This document shows, in pieces, positions 25,226 to 35,727 of a DNA stretch of 64,000 nucleotides. The stretch spans positions 83,323 to 147,322 of the forward strand of contig NZ_JAQSUW010000013.1 in assembly GCF_028649395.1 (NCBI RefSeq), in the 5' to 3' direction. A model generated the notes under the pieces. That model searched no databases and was not told where the DNA came from. It was given only the letters and a program-made list of their open reading frames with translations. Source of the DNA: Pseudomonas sp. Gutcm_11s. GTDB taxonomy: Bacteria; Pseudomonadota; Gammaproteobacteria; Pseudomonadales; Pseudomonadaceae. Position 1 is the stretch's first letter. Every line of letters starts with the position of its first letter. A program made the translations under genes and the position numbers.

Positions 25226-25693
25226 TCAATCCAGCGGCAATTCCGTAGTCCTCTTCACCTCGCTCATTGCGATGTGCGAGTGCGCCTCGTGCACATGCGG
25301 GCGCTGCAGCAGGTGGTCGCGCAGGAAGCGTTCGTAGTCGGCGATGTCCTTGGCCACCACCTTGAGCAGGTAGTCTGAGCCGCCGGCCATGCTGTGGCAT
25401 TCCAGCACCTGCGGGTAGCCGACCACGGCCTGCTCGAACTCTTCTAGGTTGGTGCGGCCGTGGGCCGACAGTTTGATGTCGACGAATACGGTGATGCCCA
25501 GGCCGAGCTTCTTCGGGTTGAGCAGGGCGACCTTGCGCTCGATCAGCCCTTCTTCCTGCATGCGATGGATGCGCCGCCAGCAGGGCGATTGCGACAGCTC
25601 CACCTTCTCGGCGATTTCGGCGGCCGAGAGGTCGGCGTTGTGCTGCAGCAGGCGAAGGATGCGGCGGTCGATGGAGCTCAGCTTTTCCTGCAT
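25226..25693 (-). CDS. Lrp/AsnC-family transcriptional regulator
   Basis: A 155-residue feast/famine regulator. The N-terminal winged helix (about 5-55, AAEIAEKVELSQSPCWRRI) is followed by a RAM ligand-binding domain (about 65-145) that senses an amino acid at the dimer interface. It is divergent from the indolepyruvate ferredoxin oxidoreductase gene with a 199-bp gap, the usual layout for a local activator. Aromatic or branched amino acids are the likely effectors. A decayed relative lies at 19806-19905. Confidence 0.92.
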   Translation of the reverse strand: MQEKLSSIDRRILRLLQHNADLSAAEIAEKVELSQSPCWRRIHRMQEEGLIERKVALLNPKKLGLGITVFVDIKLSAHGRTNLEEFEQAVVGYPQVLECHSMAGGSDYLLKVVAKDIADYERFLRDHLLQRPHVHEAHSHIAMSEVKRTTELPLD

Positions 25694-25892
25694 GAATTTT
25701 TCTCTTTATTGGTCATGAAGGGATAAGTCATGCGCAGTATTCCGCTTCGCTCCTCAAAAAAGAAAGAAAAATCCGAAACTCCTCGGTCATAGTCTTTGCC
25801 ATACGACTCGGCGCGGCGACCCCGTGCCAGGGTTTAACGGCGACCTCCAAGAAAGGTCGTCTCGCTCACCACAAGAATAAAAGGAGCGCGCT

Positions 25893-28800
25893 ATGTCTCT
25901 GGCCGAAATCCGCCTGGACGACAAGTACCGTGTAGCCACGGGCCAGCTGTACCTCACCGGTACCCAGGCCCTGACCCGCCTGCCCATGCTGCAGAAGCAG
26001 CGTGATGCCGCCTTCGGCCTGAATACCGCCTGCTTCATCTCCGGGTATCGGGGTTCGCCTCTGGGCAACCTGGACAAGAGCCTGTGGGAAGCCAAGCAGT
26101 TCCTGCAGGACAACCACATCCACTTCCAGCCCGGCGTCAACGAAGAGCTGGGCGCCACCGCCGTGTGGGGTAGCCAGCAGGCCAACCTGTTCCCCGGTGC
26201 GCGCTACGACGGCGTGTTCGCCATGTGGTACGGCAAGGGTCCGGGGGTGGACCGCTGCGGCGATGTGTTCAAGCACGGCAACTCGGCCGGTGTGGCAGAG
26301 AAGGGCGGCGTGCTGCTGCTGGCCGGCGACGACCACGGCTGCAAATCCTCGACCATCGCCCACCAGAGCGAGCATGCCTTCATCGCCGCATCGATTCCGG
26401 TGCTCAACCCGGCCAACGTCCAGGAAATCCTTGACTACGGCATCATCGGCTGGGAGCTGTCGCGCTACAGCGGTTGCTGGGTAGCGCTGAAGACCATCGC
26501 CGAGAACGTCGACTCCTCGGCCGTGGTCGACGTCGACCCGCTGCGCATCGAGATCAAGCTGCCGACCGACTTCCAGCTGCCGGAAGACGGCGTGCATATC
26601 CGCTGGCCGGACCCACCCCTGGCCCAGGAAAAGCGCCTCAACCAGTTCAAGATCTACGCCGCCCGGGCCTTCGCCCTAGCCAACAACCTCAACCAGATCA
26701 AGCTGGATTCGCCCAACCCGCGCCTGGGCATCATCACCACCGGCAAGTCCTACCTGGACGTGCGCCAGGCCCTGGATGACCTGGGTCTGGACGAAGAGCT
26801 GTGCGCCCAGGTCGGCCTGCGCGTGCTCAAGGTCGGCATGAGCTGGCCGCTGGAACCGGTATCGGTGCACCAGTTCGCCGAAGGCCTGGACGAGATTTTG
26901 GTGGTCGAGGAGAAGCGCAGCATCATCGAGGACCAGCTCACCGGCCAGCTGTACAACTGGCCGGTCGGCAAGCGCCCTCGGGTGGTCGGCGAATTCGACG
27001 AGGAGGGTGTTTCCCTGCTGCCGAACCTGGCCGAGCTGACTCCGGCGATGATTGCCCGCGTCATCGCCAAGCGCCTGGCGCCGATCTACACCAGCGCCAC
27101 CATCGACGAGCGTCTGGCCTTCCTGGCGGCGAAAGAAGCCGCGCTGGCCGCGCCCAAGCACGACACCAAGCGTACCCCGCACTTCTGCTCCGGCTGCCCG
27201 CACAACAGCTCCACCCAGCTGCCGGAAGGTAGCCGCGCCCTCGGCGGCATCGGTTGCCACTACATGACCCAGTGGATGGACCGGCGTACCGATACCTTCA
27301 CCCAGATGGGCGGCGAGGGTGCTACCTGGATCGGCCAGGCGCCGTTCACCGACACCAAGCACGTGTTCCAGAACCTCGGCGACGGCACCTACTTCCACTC
27401 CGGCCAGCTGGCCCTGCGCGCTGCCGTGGCCTCCGGGGTGAACATCACCTACAAGATCCTCTACAACGATGCGGTGGCCATGACCGGTGGCCAACCGATC
27501 GACGGCGAGCTGCGCATCGATCAGCTCAGCCAGCAGGTGTTCGCCGAGGGCGTGAAACGCATAGCCCTGGTCAGCGACGAGCCGGACAAGTACCCGACTC
27601 GTGCCACTTTCGCGCCCATCGTCACCTTCCACCATCGCCGTGAACTGGACGCCGTGCAGCGTGAGCTGCGCGAGGTCAAGGGCACTTCGGTGATCCTCTA
27701 CGACCAGACCTGCGCCACCGAGAAGCGTCGCCGCCGTAAACGCGGCAAGTTGGTCGACCCGCAGAAGCGTGCCTTCATCAACCCGGCCGTGTGCGAGGGT
27801 TGCGGCGACTGCAGCGTGAAGTCCAACTGCCTCTCCGTGCTGCCGCTGGAAACCGAACTGGGGCGCAAGCGTGAGATCGACCAGAACGCCTGCAACAAGG
27901 ACTTCTCCTGCGTCGAAGGCTTCTGCCCGAGCTTCGTCACCGTGCACGGCGGCGGCCTGCGCAAGCCCGAGGCGGTGGGTGCCAAGGCGCTGTTCGTGGC
28001 CCTGCCGGAACCGCGTCAGCCGGACCTTTCGCGGCCGTGGAACATCCTCCTGCCAGGCGTCGGTGGCAGTGGCGTAACTACCGTTGGCGCCTTGCTGGGC
28101 ATGGCTGCGCACCTGGAAGGCAAGGGCTGCACCGTGCTCGACCAGGCCGGCCTGGCGCAGAAGTTCGGCCCGGTGATCAGCCATATCCGCATCGCCGCGA
28201 AGCAGGACGACATCTACGCCGTGCGCATCGCCGCCGGCGAGACCGACCTGCTGCTGGCCTGTGACCTGGTGGTGGCGGCCGGCGAGGAATCCCTGGCCAA
28301 GCTCAACGACAAGATCGCCAACGCCGTGGTCAACAGCCACGAGGCGGCCACCGCCGAGTTCACCCGCAACCCGGACGCCCAGGTACCCGGTGCGGCCATG
28401 CACGAGGCCTTGGTAGAGGCGGTGGGCGAGAGCAAGACCCACTTCGTCGACGCCACCCGCCTGGCCACCGCGCTGCTCGGCGATACCATCGCCAGCAACC
28501 TGTTCATGCTCGGCTATGCGTACCAGAAAGGCCTGGTGCCGGTGTCCTCCGAGGCCATCGACAAGGCCATCGAGCTCAACGGCGTGTCGATCAAGCTCAA
28601 CCAGCAGGCCTTCCTCTGGGGCCGCCGCGCAGCCCATGACCTGGCCGCCGTGGAGCAGCTGGCCAAGCCGAAGAACCCCGAGGCGCCGCGCTGCGAGAGC
28701 TTCGACGAGATCGTCGCCGACCGCATGGCTCGTCTCACTGCCTACCAGGACGCCGCCTACGCCCAGCGCTACCTGGACCTGGTGACCCGCGTGCGCCAGG

Positions 28801-29360
28801 CCGACAGCGGTGCCGATCAGGCCCTGAGCCGAGCCGTGGCGCGTTACTACTTCAAGCTGCTGGCCTACAAGGACGAGTACGAAGTGGCGCGCTTGTACAG
28901 CGAGCCGGCCTTCCTCCAGCGTCTTGAGGCCCAGTTCGAGGGCGACTACCGCCTGCAGTTCCACCTGGCGCCGAGCTGGCTGGCCAAGCCCGACTCGCGC
29001 ACCGGCGCACCGATCAAGCGCACCTTCGGGCCCTGGATGCTTAAGGCCTTCGCCGTGCTGGCGCGCTTCAAGTTCCTCCGTGGCAGCGTGATCGACCCGT
29101 TCGGCCACAGCGCCGAGCGCAAGGTCGAGCGTGAGCTGATCGGCGAGTACGAGCAGTTGGTCGAGTTGCTGCTGAAAGAGCAGCGCCCGGACAACTACCG
29201 CACCGCGGTGGCCCTGGCCGAACTGCCGGAGCAGATCCGCGGCTATGGCCACGTCAAGGAGCACGCCCTGGCCAAGGCTCGCGAGCAGGCCGAGCAGCTC
29301 AAGGCGCGGCTGCTGGCCACGGAAATCTCGGCGGTGCAGCTGTTCGAACCGGCCGCCTGA
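25893..29360 (+). CDS. Indolepyruvate ferredoxin oxidoreductase, fused subunits
   Basis: A 1155-residue fusion of the IorA-like and IorB-like subunits. It oxidatively decarboxylates aryl pyruvates (indolepyruvate, phenylpyruvate, hydroxyphenylpyruvate) to aryl-acetyl-CoA, reducing ferredoxin. The N-terminal part holds the TPP-dependent domains (FSGYRGSPLG-like SGYRGSPLGN near 50; PHNSSTQLPEG near 435). The central cysteine cluster (CEGCGDCSVKSNC, about residue 635) binds Fe-S. The C-terminal gamma domain starts near LLPGVGGSGVTTVGALL. AAGGAG precedes the ATG. It offers a second exit for aromatic keto acids besides hpd, and is probably controlled by the divergent Lrp. Confidence 0.93.
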   Translation: MSLAEIRLDDKYRVATGQLYLTGTQALTRLPMLQKQRDAAFGLNTACFISGYRGSPLGNLDKSLWEAKQFLQDNHIHFQPGVNEELGATAVWGSQQANLFPGARYDGVFAMWYGKGPGVDRCGDVFKHGNSAGVAEKGGVLLLAGDDHGCKSSTIAHQSEHAFIAASIPVLNPANVQEILDYGIIGWELSRYSGCWVALKTIAENVDSSAVVDVDPLRIEIKLPTDFQLPEDGVHIRWPDPPLAQEKRLNQFKIYAARAFALANNLNQIKLDSPNPRLGIITTGKSYLDVRQALDDLGLDEELCAQVGLRVLKVGMSWPLEPVSVHQFAEGLDEILVVEEKRSIIEDQLTGQLYNWPVGKRPRVVGEFDEEGVSLLPNLAELTPAMIARVIAKRLAPIYTSATIDERLAFLAAKEAALAAPKHDTKRTPHFCSGCPHNSSTQLPEGSRALGGIGCHYMTQWMDRRTDTFTQMGGEGATWIGQAPFTDTKHVFQNLGDGTYFHSGQLALRAAVASGVNITYKILYNDAVAMTGGQPIDGELRIDQLSQQVFAEGVKRIALVSDEPDKYPTRATFAPIVTFHHRRELDAVQRELREVKGTSVILYDQTCATEKRRRRKRGKLVDPQKRAFINPAVCEGCGDCSVKSNCLSVLPLETELGRKREIDQNACNKDFSCVEGFCPSFVTVHGGGLRKPEAVGAKALFVALPEPRQPDLSRPWNILLPGVGGSGVTTVGALLGMAAHLEGKGCTVLDQAGLAQKFGPVISHIRIAAKQDDIYAVRIAAGETDLLLACDLVVAAGEESLAKLNDKIANAVVNSHEAATAEFTRNPDAQVPGAAMHEALVEAVGESKTHFVDATRLATALLGDTIASNLFMLGYAYQKGLVPVSSEAIDKAIELNGVSIKLNQQAFLWGRRAAHDLAAVEQLAKPKNPEAPRCESFDEIVADRMARLTAYQDAAYAQRYLDLVTRVRQADSGADQALSRAVARYYFKLLAYKDEYEVARLYSEPAFLQRLEAQFEGDYRLQFHLAPSWLAKPDSRTGAPIKRTFGPWMLKAFAVLARFKFLRGSVIDPFGHSAERKVERELIGEYEQLVELLLKEQRPDNYRTAVALAELPEQIRGYGHVKEHALAKAREQAEQLKARLLATEISAVQLFEPAA

Positions 29361-29378
29361 TACCCGTCACCCCCGTTT

Positions 29379-29414
29379 GCCACCCTTGTTCTGCGGAGCA
29401 GGGTGGCCTTTTTG
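29379..29414 (+). terminator. Terminator of the indolepyruvate oxidoreductase gene
   Basis: GCCACCCT / AGGGTGGC stem with a 13-nt loop followed by CTTTTTG, 19 bp after the stop codon. Confidence 0.85.
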
Positions 29415-29440
29415 CCTCGAATTCCATCCTCGACACGCGG

Positions 29441-29471
29441 TTCCTGCCCGCCGTGGCCCGGGGTGTATACT
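29441..29471 (+). promoter_or_regulatory. Possible sigma70 promoter of aroP
   Basis: Extended -10 TGTATACT with a weak -35 (TTCCTG) at 19-bp spacing. It would give a leader of about 125 nt before the aroP ATG. Confidence 0.45.
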
Positions 29472-29605
29472 GCGCGGCGCTCGCGGCCAGGTCCGACGGG
29501 CCCTTCACGACTGCCTGATCACGAGTCCGGCGGTCTATTTCGACAGACCGGTGAACCCATGCCTCGTACCTGCCTCACCCGTCGCTTGCTTCGGAGCGCA
29601 CGCTG

Positions 29606-30988
29606 ATGTCCGAACAGCTGCATACCGGCCCGCTCAAGCGCGGCCTCAAGAACCGCCATATCCAGTTGATCGCCCTCGGTGGCGCCATCGGCACCGGCCT
29701 GTTCCTCGGCTCCTCCGGGGTGATGCAGAGCGCCGGCCCGTCGATGATCCTGGGTTACGCCATCGGCGGCTTCATCGCCTTCCTGATCATGCGCCAGCTC
29801 GGCGAGATGATCGTCGAGGAGCCGGTCGCCGGCTCCTTCAGTCACTTCGCCCATAGCTACTGGGGCCCGTTCGCCGGCTTCCTCTCGGGCTGGAACTACT
29901 GGGTGCTCTACGTGCTGGTGGGCATGGCCGAACTGACGGCCGTGGGCAAGTACGTGCAGTACTGGTGGCCGGAAATCCCGACTTGGGCCACGGCCGCCGC
30001 GTTCTTCGTGCTGATCAACCTGATCAACCTGGTCAACGTGAAGGCCTTCGGCGAGACCGAGTTCTGGTTCGCCATCATCAAGGTGGTGGCGATCATCGGC
30101 ATGATCGTGCTCGGCGGCTACCTGCTGATCAGCGGCGCCGGCGGCGAGCAGGCCAGCTTCAGCAACCTGTGGAGCCATGGCGGCTTCTTCCCCAACGGCG
30201 TGTCCGGGCTGGTGATGATGATGGCGATCATCATGTTCAGCTTCGGTGGCCTGGAGCTGGTGGGCATCACCGCCGCCGAGGCCGACCAGCCGAAGACCGT
30301 GATCCCCAAGGCGATCAACCAGGTGGTCTGGCGGATCCTGATCTTCTACATCGGTGCGCTGACCATCCTGCTGTCGCTGCACCCCTGGGACGATCTGGTG
30401 AAGACGCTGACCTCCGGTGGCGATGCCTACGCCAGCAGCCCGTTCGTGCAGATCTTCTCGCTGATCGGCGAGGGCACTGCGGCCCACGTGCTCAACTTCG
30501 TGGTGCTGACCGCCGCGCTGTCGGTTTACAACAGTGGCGTGTACTGCAACAGCCGCATGCTCTACGGCCTGGCCGAGCAAGGCGACGCGCCCAAGGCGCT
30601 GATGAAGGTCAACGCCCGTGGCGTGCCGGTACTGGCCATCGCCCTGTCGGCGGCGGTGACCCTGCTCTGCGTGGTGGTCAACTACGTGGTGCCGCAGAGC
30701 GCGTTGGAGCTGCTGATGTCGCTGGTGGTCGCCGCTCTGGTGATCAACTGGGCGATGATCAGCCTGGCGCACCTGAAGTTCCGCAAGGCCATGGTCGCCA
30801 AGGGTGTGCAGCCTAGCTTCAAGGCCTTCTGGTTCCCCTTCGCCAACTACCTGTGCCTGGCCTTCGTGCTGTTCATCCTCGGCGTGATGCTGATGATTCC
30901 GGGCATCCAGGTCTCGGTGTACGCCATCCCGGTGTGGGTGCTGTTCATCTGGGTCTGCTTCCGCCTCAAGCGCGCCGCGGGCAAGTAA
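29606..30988 (+). CDS. aroP: Aromatic amino acid permease AroP
   Basis: A 460-residue inner-membrane proton symporter of the APC/AAT family with about 12 helices. The start (LKRGLKNRHIQLIALGGAIG) and the stretch GSFSHFAHSYWGPFAGFLSG are near-identical in pattern to E. coli AroP, as is FSFGGLELVGITAAEAD. It should import phenylalanine, tyrosine and tryptophan. Its position between the indolepyruvate oxidoreductase and phh genes fits that role. ProY-type permeases are close relatives, so substrate range is inferred. Confidence 0.88.
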   Translation: MSEQLHTGPLKRGLKNRHIQLIALGGAIGTGLFLGSSGVMQSAGPSMILGYAIGGFIAFLIMRQLGEMIVEEPVAGSFSHFAHSYWGPFAGFLSGWNYWVLYVLVGMAELTAVGKYVQYWWPEIPTWATAAAFFVLINLINLVNVKAFGETEFWFAIIKVVAIIGMIVLGGYLLISGAGGEQASFSNLWSHGGFFPNGVSGLVMMMAIIMFSFGGLELVGITAAEADQPKTVIPKAINQVVWRILIFYIGALTILLSLHPWDDLVKTLTSGGDAYASSPFVQIFSLIGEGTAAHVLNFVVLTAALSVYNSGVYCNSRMLYGLAEQGDAPKALMKVNARGVPVLAIALSAAVTLLCVVVNYVVPQSALELLMSLVVAALVINWAMISLAHLKFRKAMVAKGVQPSFKAFWFPFANYLCLAFVLFILGVMLMIPGIQVSVYAIPVWVLFIWVCFRLKRAAGK

Positions 30989-31001
30989 TCCTGGCTGCAT
31001 G

Positions 31002-31030
31002 AAAAAGCCCGGCTTAGGCCGGGCTTTTTT
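31002..31030. terminator. Bidirectional terminator
   Basis: AAAAAGCCCGGC / GCCGGGCTTTTTT around a 4-nt loop between convergent aroP and the chemoreceptor gene. The A-run and T-run flanks serve both strands. Confidence 0.92.
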
Positions 31031-31051
31031 GTGCCTGCTCGGTCCGGGTTC

Positions 31052-32659
31052 TCAGGTCTGGAACTGCAGCACCGAGCTCTGCATGTTGCGCGCGACCCGG
31101 TCTAGGTGCTGCGCGGCGGCGGCCAGCTCGTCCACGGTGCGGCTGTTCTGCTGCGACATGCGCGCGATCTGCTCGACGCGCTGGGCTACCTCGCTGGACG
31201 CCTTGCTCTGCTCGCCGATGGTGTGGGAAATCTCCTCCACCACCTCGGCCGCGCGGTGCGCGCCGCCACGGATCTCGCTGATCGAGTCGCCGGCCTGGCG
31301 CGCCAGGGTCACACCGTCGTTCACCCGCGCCACCCCGGCCTGCATGCTGCTCACCGCCTGGGCTGTGCTGCTGCGGATGCGCTCGATCATGGCGCTGATC
31401 TCCTGGGTCGACTGCGCGGTGCGCGAGGCCAGGTTGCGCACCTCGTCGGCCACGACGGCGAAACCGCGTCCGGCCTCGCCGGCCCGTGCGGCTTCGATGG
31501 CGGCATTCAGCGCCAGCAAGTTGGTCTGCTCGGCGATGCCGTTGATCACCTGGATGATCGAGTGAATCTCCTCGGAGGACTGGCCCAGCGCGGTGATGGT
31601 GGTGGAGGACTGGTTGACCGCCTCGGCGATGCGGCTCATGCCGTCGACCACGCCGAGGATCACCTGGCCGCCGTTGCTGGCCAGGTGCTCGGACTGCGAG
31701 GAGATGCCCTGGGCGTTGCGCGCGTGGTCGGCGATCTGCGCGATGTTGTGGATCATCTGCTCCATGGCCGCAGCCATGCTGGTGGCGTTGTCCGACTCCT
31801 CGCGGGCGCTGTGCACGATGCTCTGCGAGGCGTCGTTCAACTGCTGCGCGGTGCTCTGCAGCAGCTCGCTCTCGCTGCGGATGGTGTCGATCATCTGCCG
31901 CAGGTTGTTCTGCATGTCGGCCAGGGACTGCTGCAGCTGGCCGGCCTCGTCGTTGCTGTCGATCTGGATGGTGCTGCGCAGGTTGCCCTGGGCGATCAAG
32001 CGGGCAACGGCGATGGTCTTTCCCAGGGGGCGCAGGATGCTGGACATCAGGTGGCTGGTGATCAGGCCCAGCAGCAGGCACACCAGCAGGATGCCGCCGA
32101 TCAGCAGCCAGGCGGCGTGCTGGGTGGTCTGTTCACTGTCTTGGCGAACCTGGGCGGCCTGTTGCTCGATCAGCTCGCTGAGCGCCTCGTTCTTGGCTTC
32201 CAGTTCCTCGAAGCTGCTGACGAAGGCCGGCATCTCGGCGCGGGCCGCCTGCGGGTCGCTCAGGGCCAGGCCGGCGATGCGTTCGGCCTGGGCGATGTAG
32301 GCGTTGAGCGCCGGCTGCGACTGGCCGATGGCGCTGCGGATGTCCGCGCTCAGTGGCAATGCGGCGTTGGCCGCCATGGTGCGCTGGAACCACTGGCTGT
32401 GTTCGCGCAGATCGCTGCGCACCTGTTCGGCGGCGGCCGTGTCGCCGGGTGGCGCGTAGAAGGCGGCCAGCACGTCGGCGCGCAGGGCGTCGTGCATCAT
32501 GTCGCCCTCCAGGTGGTTGCGCAGGGCGGTGACGCTCAGCTCGCTGCTGACCAGCACCTCGGCCAGGCGCACCTGGCCCCAGTAGCCCACGCCGCCGAGC
32601 AGCGCGGCGGCGACCACGCTGATGGCGCCACCGGCGATCATTTTCTGGCGGATATTCAT
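31052..32659 (-). CDS. Methyl-accepting chemotaxis protein
   Basis: A 535-residue transmembrane chemoreceptor. TM1 (about 10-30) and TM2 (about 184-206) bracket a four-helix-type periplasmic ligand domain of about 150 residues. A HAMP domain (about 207-262) and the signalling domain follow. The hairpin tip reads [19 protein letters not shown] with [15 protein letters not shown] after it. There is no C-terminal CheR pentapeptide. Ligand unknown; aromatic compounds are tempting from the neighbourhood but not shown. Confidence 0.92.
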   Translation of the reverse strand: MNIRQKMIAGGAISVVAAALLGGVGYWGQVRLAEVLVSSELSVTALRNHLEGDMMHDALRADVLAAFYAPPGDTAAAEQVRSDLREHSQWFQRTMAANAALPLSADIRSAIGQSQPALNAYIAQAERIAGLALSDPQAARAEMPAFVSSFEELEAKNEALSELIEQQAAQVRQDSEQTTQHAAWLLIGGILLVCLLLGLITSHLMSSILRPLGKTIAVARLIAQGNLRSTIQIDSNDEAGQLQQSLADMQNNLRQMIDTIRSESELLQSTAQQLNDASQSIVHSAREESDNATSMAAAMEQMIHNIAQIADHARNAQGISSQSEHLASNGGQVILGVVDGMSRIAEAVNQSSTTITALGQSSEEIHSIIQVINGIAEQTNLLALNAAIEAARAGEAGRGFAVVADEVRNLASRTAQSTQEISAMIERIRSSTAQAVSSMQAGVARVNDGVTLARQAGDSISEIRGGAHRAAEVVEEISHTIGEQSKASSEVAQRVEQIARMSQQNSRTVDELAAAAQHLDRVARNMQSSVLQFQT

Positions 32660-32721
32660 ACTGCTGCCTCTGTCTCGGTCGACTGTTCGTCAAGCCTAGT
32701 CCAGAGGCAGCCAGGACGAGC

Positions 32722-33765
32722 TCAGGGTTTGTCCTGCAGGGCTTTTGCCCAGGCCAGCAGCTGCACCGGCTGGTGTGGGTCCCAGATGCGCTGCCAGAGC
32801 ACCAGCATGTGCTCCGGGCTGCCGCGGCTGAAGGGCAGGCGTTCGACCCAGGGCGAGGCCTGCCAGCGGCCGTCGTGCCGCTCGGCCATGACGAAGCGGA
32901 ACGGGTGGAAGCCGGTCATGCCCAGGCGCAGGTCGGTGACGATCAGCTCGTCGCCGATCTGGTCGTAGCGCAGCACGTCGTGGGTGAACCACTGCAGGCG
33001 CTGGTGCTGCGGCGAGTCGCGCAGCACCTCGGCCAGTTCGCTGCCACGCGGCAGGCGCTCCAGGCGCGGCGGCTGGTCGTCGAACCAGCCGACCAGCGCC
33101 TCGTGGTAGTCCGCACCATCGATCACCGTTACCCGCCACAGCAGGCTGTTGAACGGCGTCGGCGTGCTGAACAGGGTATCGGCCTGGATGCCGCGCTCGA
33201 CCAGCACGTCCTGCACGCGCTGCTCGGCCATCCATTTGCCGGCCAGGGTGCTGGCCAGGTAGACGCTGGACAGGCACAGCGCGGTGATCGCCAGCCACTG
33301 CGGCTTATCGCGTAGGCCACGGACCAGGCCGACCACCACCGCCACCAGCAGCGGCACGGTGTACAGCGGGTCGATGATGAAGATCGACGACCAGGCGATC
33401 GGCGGCGTCTGCAGCGGCCAGAACAACTGGGTGCCGTAGCTGGTGAAGGCGTCCAGCAGCGGGTGGGTGATGAGTGCCAGCCACACGGCGAAGAACAGCC
33501 GTCGCGTCGAATAGGCCGGGTTGGGCCGCAGCCAGCGCGCCAGCAGGGTGATCGCCACGGCCAGCAGGCTGAGGATCAGCAGCGAGTGGCTGAAGCCACG
33601 GTGGTAGGTCATGTCGGCCACGGCGTCGCCATAGTCGATGATCACGTCGAGGTCGGGCAGGGTGCCGAGCATGGCGCCGTAGAGCAGGGCGCGGCGGCCT
33701 TGCCAGCGGCCGAGCAGGGCGCCCTGGATGCTGGCGCCGAGTACCGCCTGGGTGAGCGAATCCAT
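32722..33765 (-). CDS. DUF457/YdjM-like membrane metal-dependent hydrolase
   Basis: A 347-residue protein of the 'membrane-bound metal-dependent hydrolase' (DUF457) family. The N-terminal half is membranous and has the conserved LTQAVLGA, LPDLD, HRGFSHS and HPLLDAFTSYG motifs, whose His and Asp residues are the presumed metal ligands. The C-terminal half is a soluble domain of unknown function. It is transcribed in the same direction as the chemoreceptor gene, 62 bp upstream. The substrate is not known for this family. Confidence 0.82.
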   Translation of the reverse strand: MDSLTQAVLGASIQGALLGRWQGRRALLYGAMLGTLPDLDVIIDYGDAVADMTYHRGFSHSLLILSLLAVAITLLARWLRPNPAYSTRRLFFAVWLALITHPLLDAFTSYGTQLFWPLQTPPIAWSSIFIIDPLYTVPLLVAVVVGLVRGLRDKPQWLAITALCLSSVYLASTLAGKWMAEQRVQDVLVERGIQADTLFSTPTPFNSLLWRVTVIDGADYHEALVGWFDDQPPRLERLPRGSELAEVLRDSPQHQRLQWFTHDVLRYDQIGDELIVTDLRLGMTGFHPFRFVMAERHDGRWQASPWVERLPFSRGSPEHMLVLWQRIWDPHQPVQLLAWAKALQDKP

Positions 33766-33903
33766 CGTGTGTCTCGCGAGAAAAATCCAGGCGGCTACGT
33801 TAGCGCCGCCAGCGGCTGCGCGGCAGTCGGGAAATTCCGACGAAAGATTTCAACCGCGTGCGGGGTTACAGTGTCGCAATAGCAAAGCCTGAGGAGCCGA
33901 TTC

Positions 33904-35727
33904 ATGCATCCCCGCGTTCTCGAAGTCACCGAGCGCCTGATCGAGCGCAGCCGCGCCACCCGTCAGCGCTACCTGGCGATGATCGCCGCGGCCGCCGATC
34001 AGGGGCCGCAGCGCGGCAAGCTGCAGTGCGCCAATTTCGCCCACGGCGTGGCCGGCTGCAGCGGTGCGGACAAGCAGACCCTGCGCCTGCCCGATGCGGC
34101 CAACGTGGCCATCGTCACCGCCTACAACGACATGCTCTCGGCCCATCAGCCCTATGAGGACTACCCGCAACGGATCAAGGCGGCGCTGCACGAGGTCGGC
34201 TCGGTTGGTCAGGTCGCCGGTGGGGTTCCGGCCATGTGCGATGGGGTGACCCAGGGCGAGCCAGGCATGGAGATCGGCATCGCCAGCCGCGAGACCATCG
34301 CCATGGGTACCGCCGTGGCGCTGTCGCACAACATGTTCGATGCCGCGCTGTGCCTGGGTGTGTGCGACAAGATCGTCCCCGGCCTGCTGATCGGCGCGCT
34401 GCGCTTCGGCCATCTGCCCATGCTGTTCGTGCCGGCCGGGCCGATGCCCTCGGGCCTGTCGAACAAAGAGAAGGCCGAGGTGCGCGAGCGCTTCGCCGAG
34501 GGCAAGGCCAGCCGCGACGAGCTGCTCGCCTCGGAGATGGCCGCCTATCACAGCCCCGGCACCTGTACCTTCTACGGCACCGCCAACACCAACCAGATGC
34601 TGATGGAGATCATGGGCCTGCACCTGCCGGGCGCCTCCTTCGTCAACCCGAACACGCCGCTGCGCGATGCCCTGACCCGCGAGGCAGCGCAGCAGGTGAC
34701 CCGTCTGACCCGTCAGGGCGGGCAGTTCCTGCCGCTGGCGCAGATCGTCGACGAGCGCTGCCTGATCAACGCCGTGGTGGCCCTGCACGCCACCGGCGGC
34801 TCGACCAACCACACCCTGCACCTGCCAGCCATCGCCCAGGCCGCCGGCATCCAGCTGACCTGGCAGGACATGGCTGAGCTGTCCGAGGTGGTGCCGACCC
34901 TGGCCCACGTCTATCCCAACGGCAAGGCCGACATCAATCACTTCCACGCCGCCGGCGGTACCGCCGTGCTGATCCGCGAGCTGCTGGCCGCCGGCCTGCT
35001 GCACGAGGATGTCGCCACCGTCGCCGGCCAGGGCCTGCGGCGCTATACCCAGGAACCGTTCCTCGACGGCGATACCCTGGTCTGGCGCGAAGGTGCGGCC
35101 GCCAGCCTGGACGAGAGCATCCTGCGCCCGGTGGCGCGGCCGTTCTCGCCGGAAGGTGGCCTGCGCCTGCTCGACGGCAACCTCGGTCGTGGGGTGATGA
35201 AGCTCTCGGCCGTGGCCCCCGAGCGTCATGTGATCGAGGCGCCAGCGCGGGTGTTTCATGACCAGCAGGCGCTGGCCGATGCCTTCCAGGCCGGCGAGCT
35301 GGACCGCGACTTCGTCGCCGTGGTGCGCTTCCAGGGCCCACGCTGCAACGGCATGCCCGAGCTGCACAAGCTCACCCCATTCCTCGGCGTGCTGCAGGAT
35401 CGTGGCTATAAGGTGGCGCTGGTCACCGACGGGCGCATGTCCGGTGCCTCCGGCAAGATTCCGGCGGCCATCCATGTCTGCCCCGAGGCCTTTGATGGCG
35501 GCCCGCTGGCGCGGGTGCGCGACGGCGACCCGATCCGTGTCGATGGCCGTACCGGCGAGCTGCGCGTGCTGGTGGATGCCGGCGAGTTCGCCGTGCGCGA
35601 GGCCGTGGCGCCGCCACCGACGCAGATCGGTACCGGGCGTGAACTGTTCGCCTTCATGCGCGCCAGCTTCAGCACGGCGGAAGAGGGTGCCAGCGCCTTC
35701 ACTGCCAGCCTGGCGGCCTTGCGATGA
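33904..35727 (+). CDS. edd: 6-Phosphogluconate dehydratase (Entner-Doudoroff)
   Basis: A 607-residue IlvD/Edd dehydratase that turns 6-phosphogluconate into KDPG. Edd-type features are [17 protein letters not shown], the Fe-S cysteine regions ([19 protein letters not shown]), [13 protein letters not shown] and [15 protein letters not shown]. Length matches Edd. GAGGAG precedes the ATG. Its TGA overlaps the pgl start by 4 bp. zwf, eda, glk and hexR are not nearby, which is unlike the usual Pseudomonas glucose cluster. I saw no clear HexR site (TTGT-N7/8-ACAA) in the 138 bp upstream. Confidence 0.95.
   Translation: MHPRVLEVTERLIERSRATRQRYLAMIAAAADQGPQRGKLQCANFAHGVAGCSGADKQTLRLPDAANVAIVTAYNDMLSAHQPYEDYPQRIKAALHEVGSVGQVAGGVPAMCDGVTQGEPGMEIGIASRETIAMGTAVALSHNMFDAALCLGVCDKIVPGLLIGALRFGHLPMLFVPAGPMPSGLSNKEKAEVRERFAEGKASRDELLASEMAAYHSPGTCTFYGTANTNQMLMEIMGLHLPGASFVNPNTPLRDALTREAAQQVTRLTRQGGQFLPLAQIVDERCLINAVVALHATGGSTNHTLHLPAIAQAAGIQLTWQDMAELSEVVPTLAHVYPNGKADINHFHAAGGTAVLIRELLAAGLLHEDVATVAGQGLRRYTQEPFLDGDTLVWREGAAASLDESILRPVARPFSPEGGLRLLDGNLGRGVMKLSAVAPERHVIEAPARVFHDQQALADAFQAGELDRDFVAVVRFQGPRCNGMPELHKLTPFLGVLQDRGYKVALVTDGRMSGASGKIPAAIHVCPEAFDGGPLARVRDGDPIRVDGRTGELRVLVDAGEFAVREAVAPPPTQIGTGRELFAFMRASFSTAEEGASAFTASLAALR

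Noticed and set aside
26676..29264. 862-codon minus-strand frame opposite the indolepyruvate oxidoreductase
   Set aside because: Antisense shadow of a real gene; no recognisable domain.
33766..33903. HexR operator upstream of edd
   Set aside because: No TTGT-N7/8-ACAA match in the gap.
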